NCBI RefSeq assembly: GCF_018375725.1
Contig: NZ_JAHACR010000125.1
Location: 1-10,891 of the forward strand
DNA length: 10,891 nt
Origin: Burkholderia sp.
Lineage (GTDB): Bacteria > Pseudomonadota > Gammaproteobacteria > Burkholderiales > Burkholderiaceae
Direction: 5' to 3'
The translations under genes were made by a program, and so were the position numbers. Under the pieces are notes generated by a model. That model did not search any database, had not been told where the DNA came from, and was given only the letters and a program-made list of their open reading frames with translations. Position 1 is the stretch's first letter. Each line of letters begins with the position of its first letter. Positions 7,243 through 10,891 of the stretch are shown here, piece after piece.

Positions 7243-8628
7243 ATGACGCAACGCTTCGACGCCATCATCATCGGCACCGGACAAGCCGGCCCGGCCCTCG
7301 CCGCGCGGCTGTCCGGCGCGGGCATGAAAGTCGCCATTGTCGAACGGGCACGGTTCGGCGGCACCTGCGTCAACACCGGCTGCATTCCCACCAAGACGCT
7401 GGTTGCCAGCGCCTATGCGGCGCATCTGGCCCGGCGCGCGAACGAGTACGGCGTGACGGTCGGCGGCCCGGTCGACGTCGACATGAAACGGGTCAAGGCG
7501 CGCAAGGACGAGATTGCGGCGCGCGCCAGCCGCGGCGTCGAGCAATGGCTTCGCGGCCTGGAAAACTGCACGGTCTATCAGGGCCATGCCCGTTTCGAGC
7601 ACGCGCAGGCCGTGCGCATCGGCGATGAACGGCTCGAAGCGGAGCGCATCTTCATCAACGTCGGCGGACGCGCGCTGATTCCGCCGATGCCCGGCCTCGA
7701 CCAGGCGCCCTATCTCACCAACTCGACCATGATGGACATGGATGTCCTGCCGGAGCATCTGATCGTCGTGGGCGGCAGCTACGTCGGCCTCGAATTCGGC
7801 CAGATGTACCGGCGCTTCGGTGCCCGGGTGACGATCGTGGAAAAAGGCCCGCGCCTGATCAGACGCGAAGACGAGGACGTGTCGCAAGGCGTGCGTGACA
7901 TCCTTGAAAACGAGGGCATCGACATCCGGCTCGATGCGAACTGCCTGAGCGCACGACGCGATGCAGACCGCGTGGTCGTCGGGCTCGACTGCGCGGCCGG
8001 CACGCGAGAAGTCGCGGGTTCGCATCTGCTGCTCGCGGTCGGGCGCGTGCCGAATACCGACGATCTCGGCCTGGACAAGGCCGGCGTCACGACCGACGCG
8101 CACGGCTATATCGAGGTGGACGAGCAGCTTCGCACCCGAGTCCCCGGCATCTGGGCGCTGGGCGACTGCAACGGCCGCGGCGCATTCACGCACACGTCGT
8201 ACAACGACTATGAGATTGTGGCGGCCAACCTGCTCGACAACGATCCGCGCAAGGTATCCGATCGCATCACGGCGTATGCGATGTTCATCGATCCGCCGCT
8301 CGGCCGCGTGGGCATGACGCACACCGAGGCGATGCAGTCCGGGCGCAGGCTGATGGCCGGCATGCGTCCGATGACGCGCGTCGGGCGCGCCGTGGAAAAG
8401 GGCGAGAGTCAGGGATTCATGAAGGTGGTCGTCGACGCCGATACCCGGGAAATCCTGGGTGCGTCGATCCTCGGCGTCACGGGCGACGAAGTCGTGCACG
8501 CGCTGCTCGATGTCATGTATGCGAAAGTTCCGTACACAACGATCAGCCGCGCGATGCACATTCATCCGACCGTGTCGGAACTGATCCCGACGATGCTTCA
8601 GGAGATGCGGCCGGTGGAACGGCGATGA
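7243..8628 (+). CDS. FAD-dependent pyridine nucleotide-disulfide oxidoreductase (mercuric reductase-like)
   Basis: The 461-residue protein is a class I flavoprotein disulfide reductase. It has the N-terminal FAD fold GTGQAG (11-16), the redox disulfide GGTCVNTGCIPTK (Cys42, Cys47), an NAD(P)-binding fold GGSYVGLEFG (177-186), the second FAD motif ALGDCN (305-310), and a C-terminal dimer domain with HPTVSE (441-446), whose His-Glu pair is the usual acid/base. The ATG has a good ribosome site, AGGAGA, 5 nt upstream. It is often annotated as mercuric reductase, but it lacks the N-terminal heavy-metal domain and the C-terminal vicinal cysteines of MerA and has no mer neighbours. It is not lipoamide dehydrogenase by context either: no 2-oxoacid dehydrogenase genes are near. 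The physiological substrate is unknown; a small disulfide or a quinone-like acceptor is possible. Confidence 0.9.
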   Translation: MTQRFDAIIIGTGQAGPALAARLSGAGMKVAIVERARFGGTCVNTGCIPTKTLVASAYAAHLARRANEYGVTVGGPVDVDMKRVKARKDEIAARASRGVEQWLRGLENCTVYQGHARFEHAQAVRIGDERLEAERIFINVGGRALIPPMPGLDQAPYLTNSTMMDMDVLPEHLIVVGGSYVGLEFGQMYRRFGARVTIVEKGPRLIRREDEDVSQGVRDILENEGIDIRLDANCLSARRDADRVVVGLDCAAGTREVAGSHLLLAVGRVPNTDDLGLDKAGVTTDAHGYIEVDEQLRTRVPGIWALGDCNGRGAFTHTSYNDYEIVAANLLDNDPRKVSDRITAYAMFIDPPLGRVGMTHTEAMQSGRRLMAGMRPMTRVGRAVEKGESQGFMKVVVDADTREILGASILGVTGDEVVHALLDVMYAKVPYTTISRAMHIHPTVSELIPTMLQEMRPVERR

Positions 8629-8741
8629 ACCGGAACGGGTCGATCGTGAGTTGCTGACTGGCTTGCCGGCACGCAGGCAGATCAACGTTGCGGGATCGCC
8701 TGCGTTCACGCCTGCAAAAAATACGATGGTGAAGTCCGGAC

Positions 8742-8775
8742 GGCGTCGGGGCGGGTCACTTCAGGCCCCGACGCC
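8742..8775. terminator. strong stem-loop between convergent genes, probable bidirectional terminator
   Basis: GGCGTCGGGGC (8742-8752) and GCCCCGACGCC (8765-8775) form a perfect 11-bp GC-rich stem around a 12-nt loop. It lies in the 167-bp gap between two convergent genes, 20 bp beyond the DUF2894 stop. Neither side has a clear T-run, so termination may need Rho. Apart from this hairpin the gap holds nothing I can name. Confidence 0.5.
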
Positions 8776-8795
8776 CGACACATCCGCCCGACACA

Positions 8796-9446
8796 CTAGC
8801 GCGCCTTGCTCCGCGCCGCCTTCCTGACGCTCTTTGTCCGAGGCGCCTCCCTGGCCGCCGGCGCAGCGCCGCCGGTCATTTCCTCCAGCCACGACAGCGT
8901 ATCCACGTATGACAGGAACTGCCGCAGATACCCCGGCGACAGTTCGCGCATCAGCGACAGCGACCGGTGCACGAGGCTGCTCGAGTTGAGCGGGCCGGCA
9001 TTCCTCGGCACCTGATCCAGCGCTTGCCGCAGCTGCGTCTCGGTACGCACCCTGGACCAGGTTTCGCGGAAGTAATCGAGCATCTCCGGCTCGGGCGGCA
9101 ACGCGGCCTGATGTCTGGCCGGCAAAGCGGCGCTGCCGCCTTTCGCCGCCGCGCGGCTCGCCATGTATTCGACCAGCGCGGCCAGCGCACCGCGCGCAGG
9201 ATCGCCCGACCGCACGGCGCCGCCGGCATCGCCAACGTCGGCCCCGGCGCGCGCGAGATCGCCGGCGTAGTCCGCCAGCAGGCGCGACAGCCTTGCGTCG
9301 AGAATCCGCCGGGCCTCGCCGCGCTGGCCGGCCGCACGCTGTTCCAGCGCGTCGATGAAACGAAAGCGCACGGGATCCAGCCGATCGTCGCCGCGCGCGC
9401 GCCACGCGTCGAGCGTCGTTCGCGCCTGCGTCGCGCCGTTACTCAC
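8796..9446 (-). CDS. DUF2894 family protein
   Basis: The function is unknown. The 216-residue protein starts with TLDAWRARGDDRLDPVRFRFIDALEQRA (about 11-38) and has a second conserved-looking block from ETQLRQALDQVP to GYLRQFLSYVDTLSWLEEM (about 136-190); both blocks fit the DUF2894 family as I remember it. The middle is Ala/Gly-rich, and the end is strongly basic (KSVRKAARSKAR), which may bind nucleic acid or membrane. No signal peptide or membrane segment is seen, so it is probably cytoplasmic. I chose the GTG in GTGAGTAA, which overlaps the stop of the MotB/OmpA-like gene by 8 bases and suggests translational coupling. An ATG at 9596 would add 50 residues that read as out-of-frame OmpA code. 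Coupling to the upstream gene suggests a shared complex. Confidence 0.85.
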   Translation of the reverse strand: MSNGATQARTTLDAWRARGDDRLDPVRFRFIDALEQRAAGQRGEARRILDARLSRLLADYAGDLARAGADVGDAGGAVRSGDPARGALAALVEYMASRAAAKGGSAALPARHQAALPPEPEMLDYFRETWSRVRTETQLRQALDQVPRNAGPLNSSSLVHRSLSLMRELSPGYLRQFLSYVDTLSWLEEMTGGAAPAAREAPRTKSVRKAARSKAR

Positions 9447-10086
9447 GTCGGCCGCCGTTGGAAGCCGACGAGCGCGGAACCGGTGCAATTTCCACGCGCC
9501 GGTTTTTCGCCCGGCCCGTGTCGTCGGCATTCGAGCTGACCGGCTGCTCCGAGCCGAACGCGGCCGCAAATACCGACGAGGCAGGAATCCCTTCATCGAT
9601 GAATGCGCGGGTCACCGTCAGCGCGCGCTGCGCGGACAGTTCCCAGTTGTCCGCAAAGCGTCGATTGCTCGAGCGCACCTGCTGATCGTCGGCGAAGCCG
9701 CTCACCATCAGGATTTCGTCGCGGGCCTTGAGATACGCGGACAACGGCCCCGCCAGGCTCTTCAGCAATGCCCGGCCTTCAGGCTGCAACTGGTCGGAGT
9801 TCAGCGCGAACAGCACGTTGCCGCTGATACCGATGCGCCCGTTGACCAGCGTGACCCGTCCGGCCGCGAGCGGCCCCGCCAGCGCCTGTTCGAGCGTCTT
9901 GCGCTGCTGCGCCTCCACCTGGCGACGGCGAACCTCTTCGTCGAGCCGGGTCGAGAGATCGAGCTGCATGCCGATGACGCCGACCAGAATCAGCACGAAG
10001 GCGCCCAGCAACACCGACAACAGGTCGGCGAACGCGGCCCATATCGGCGCGGTCTGTTCCACGTCGCCGTCGATATCCTCACGCAT
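9439..10086 (-). CDS. MotB/OmpA-like peptidoglycan-anchored membrane protein
   Basis: This 215-residue protein has the layout of a MotB/ZorB-type stator subunit: a short cytoplasmic N-terminus, one membrane helix (about 15-40), a linker with a charged helix (about 45-70), and a C-terminal OmpA-like domain (about 90-202). The helix contains FADLLSVLLGAFVLILV, which lines up with the YADFMTAMMAFF region of flagellar MotB. Asp21 falls at the position of the proton-carrying Asp32. In the OmpA domain, GFAD (130-133), NWELSAQRA (147-155) and GRAKNRRVEI (191-200) correspond to the peptidoglycan-binding segments, with Asp133 and an Arg of NRR as probable ligands for the peptide stem. The start lies 4 bp after the DUF802 stop. 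Ion transport is inferred, not shown; a plain OmpA-type anchor is the alternative. Confidence 0.9.
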   Translation of the reverse strand: MREDIDGDVEQTAPIWAAFADLLSVLLGAFVLILVGVIGMQLDLSTRLDEEVRRRQVEAQQRKTLEQALAGPLAAGRVTLVNGRIGISGNVLFALNSDQLQPEGRALLKSLAGPLSAYLKARDEILMVSGFADDQQVRSSNRRFADNWELSAQRALTVTRAFIDEGIPASSVFAAAFGSEQPVSSNADDTGRAKNRRVEIAPVPRSSASNGGRRE

Positions 10087-10090
10087 CGCG

Positions 10091-10891
10091 TTACGCTCCG
10101 ACAGGCGCCCGCTGGCCGGCGAGCTGTTGCAGTTCCTCGACGATCTGCTTCTGCGACATCATGCTCAGGTCGATCACTTCCCGCGCCTGCGCCACGTAGT
10201 AAGCGAGCTGCTCGTCGCTGCGCGCGAGGGATTTCTCGAGCGCGGCTTCGATCTGCTGCAGATGCGTCATCAGCTTGTCGTTCGACTCGCCGAACGACTG
10301 CGCGGCCATACCGAAGGCATCGCCCAGGCTCGCCACTTCGACGGCGCTCGCGGTGACCTGTGCCGCCACGGCGTCGAGCTTGCGGGTTTCGGCGTCGACC
10401 GTGTCGTTGAACCGGCTGCCGATGCGATCGAGCAGGCCGGCCGACGTCGCGACGAGCGCATCGACCGCGCCGCGCTGCTCGGTGGACGCATGGTTGACCG
10501 CATCCAGCAAGGTTTCGAGCGTTTCCAGCATGCGGTTGCGCTCCTCGAGCATCGCGGTGTCGCGCACCATGCTGTCGGAAAGCCGCTGGCGCAGTTCGGC
10601 GACCACCTCGGCGGCAGCCTTCGGCGCCTCGGACGCGGCCTGCACCAGCCGGGCAATCTCGCCGATCGTCTCGCTCGCGTGCGCCTGCGCCTGGGCGGTC
10701 ATGTCGCTGGCGGTCCGGGCCAGTGTGTCGCAGATCGCCTGCTGCCGGCTTGCCGTGTGCGCGCTCGTCTGCTGCCACGTGTCGCTCAGGTTGGCAGCCA
10801 TCGCAGCCAGCGAGTCGGTCCATGCCGACAGTCGCTGCTGGTCGCGCGCTTCGAGCACCGTTTGCAGATTCGTGTGCGACTGCTCCATCGT
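10091..10891 (-). CDS. DUF802 coiled-coil protein, C-terminal part (partial)
   Basis: The frame runs off the right window edge, so the N-terminus is missing; 266 residues are visible. They are hydrophilic, predicted almost wholly helical, and rich in Ala, Gln, Glu and Arg, with no membrane segment. The stretch from about AWTDSLAAMAANLSDTW through QQAICDTLARTASDM to HASETIGEIARLVQAA resembles the DUF802 repeat, which I recall occurring in tandem. A distinct, better-conserved-looking end follows: HLQQIEAALEKSLARSDEQL, YYVAQAREVIDLSMMSQKQI, VEELQQL. Its downstream neighbour is a MotB-like protein 4 bp away. I recall full-length members as large proteins with membrane helices near the N-terminus, which would make this the tail of a MotA/ZorA-like channel subunit. 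That part is outside the window and cannot be confirmed here. Confidence 0.8.
   Translation of the reverse strand, partial: TMEQSHTNLQTVLEARDQQRLSAWTDSLAAMAANLSDTWQQTSAHTASRQQAICDTLARTASDMTAQAQAHASETIGEIARLVQAASEAPKAAAEVVAELRQRLSDSMVRDTAMLEERNRMLETLETLLDAVNHASTEQRGAVDALVATSAGLLDRIGSRFNDTVDAETRKLDAVAAQVTASAVEVASLGDAFGMAAQSFGESNDKLMTHLQQIEAALEKSLARSDEQLAYYVAQAREVIDLSMMSQKQIVEELQQLAGQRAPVGA

Noticed and set aside
7243..8628. True mercuric reductase (merA) or mercury resistance locus
   Set aside because: No heavy-metal-associated domain, no C-terminal vicinal cysteines, and no merR, merT or merP nearby.
7120..8709. A 529-codon open frame on the minus strand opposite the oxidoreductase
   Set aside because: It is antisense to a gene with intact disulfide-reductase motifs and has a His/Arg/Ala/Asp-rich shadow-frame composition.
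9447..9596. ATG at 9596 as the start of the DUF2894 gene
   Set aside because: The added residues overlap the conserved OmpA domain code out of frame; the family-like sequence begins right after the GTG at 9446.
8796..10891. A complete Zorya antiphage system
   Set aside because: Only the motor-like parts are suggested; no ZorC, helicase (ZorD) or nuclease gene is present in the window, and the membrane part of the ZorA-like candidate is not visible.
1..10891. Mobile elements, CRISPR arrays, tRNA or rRNA genes
   Set aside because: No transposase-like product, terminal repeats, regularly spaced repeats or RNA-gene-like sequence was seen; composition is uniform along the window.

Overview
The window is high-GC DNA (strong G/C preference at third codon positions) whose protein sequences and gene order look like a Burkholderia or close Burkholderiales relative. 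This is judged from recognised families and remembered synteny, not from a search. No mobile element, CRISPR array, tRNA or rRNA was seen.

Left part (1-6024): the 3' end of an unidentified plus-strand gene stops at 251. It converges on a minus-strand operon, transcribed liuA-liuB-liuC-liuD from 6024 down to 354. This is the leucine/isovalerate catabolic operon: isovaleryl-CoA dehydrogenase (LiuA), the carboxyltransferase subunit of 3-methylcrotonyl-CoA carboxylase (LiuB), a crotonase-fold methylglutaconyl-CoA hydratase (LiuC), and the biotin carboxylase/biotin carrier subunit (LiuD). Together they convert isovaleryl-CoA to HMG-CoA. The HMG-CoA lyase that normally finishes the pathway is not at the operon end.

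Control region (6025-6218): a divergent TetR-family repressor gene (6219-6938) faces liuA. The spacer holds two 13-bp sites of form TGAG-N5-CTCA, one on the liuA side inside a 30-bp inverted repeat, the other in the putative promoter of the regulator. They are good candidates for the repressor's own operators. By context the regulator is probably the LiuQ-type repressor of Burkholderiales.

Middle (6939-8795): about 300 bp without a gene, then a stand-alone FAD/NAD(P)-dependent disulfide oxidoreductase of the mercuric-reductase/dihydrolipoamide-dehydrogenase class, with intact CxxxxC and HPTxxE motifs. A strong stem-loop follows it.

Right part (8796-10891): a compact minus-strand operon made of a DUF802 coiled-coil protein (cut by the window edge), a MotB/OmpA-like protein and a DUF2894 protein, with a 4-bp gap and an 8-bp overlap. 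The MotB-like protein keeps a transmembrane Asp in the same motif context as the proton-carrying Asp of MotB, and has a peptidoglycan-binding OmpA domain. A long-tailed coiled-coil partner next to it resembles the logic of ZorA/ZorB and MotA/MotB motors. This is the most likely place for an undescribed system: an ion-driven, peptidoglycan-anchored envelope machine of unknown job.
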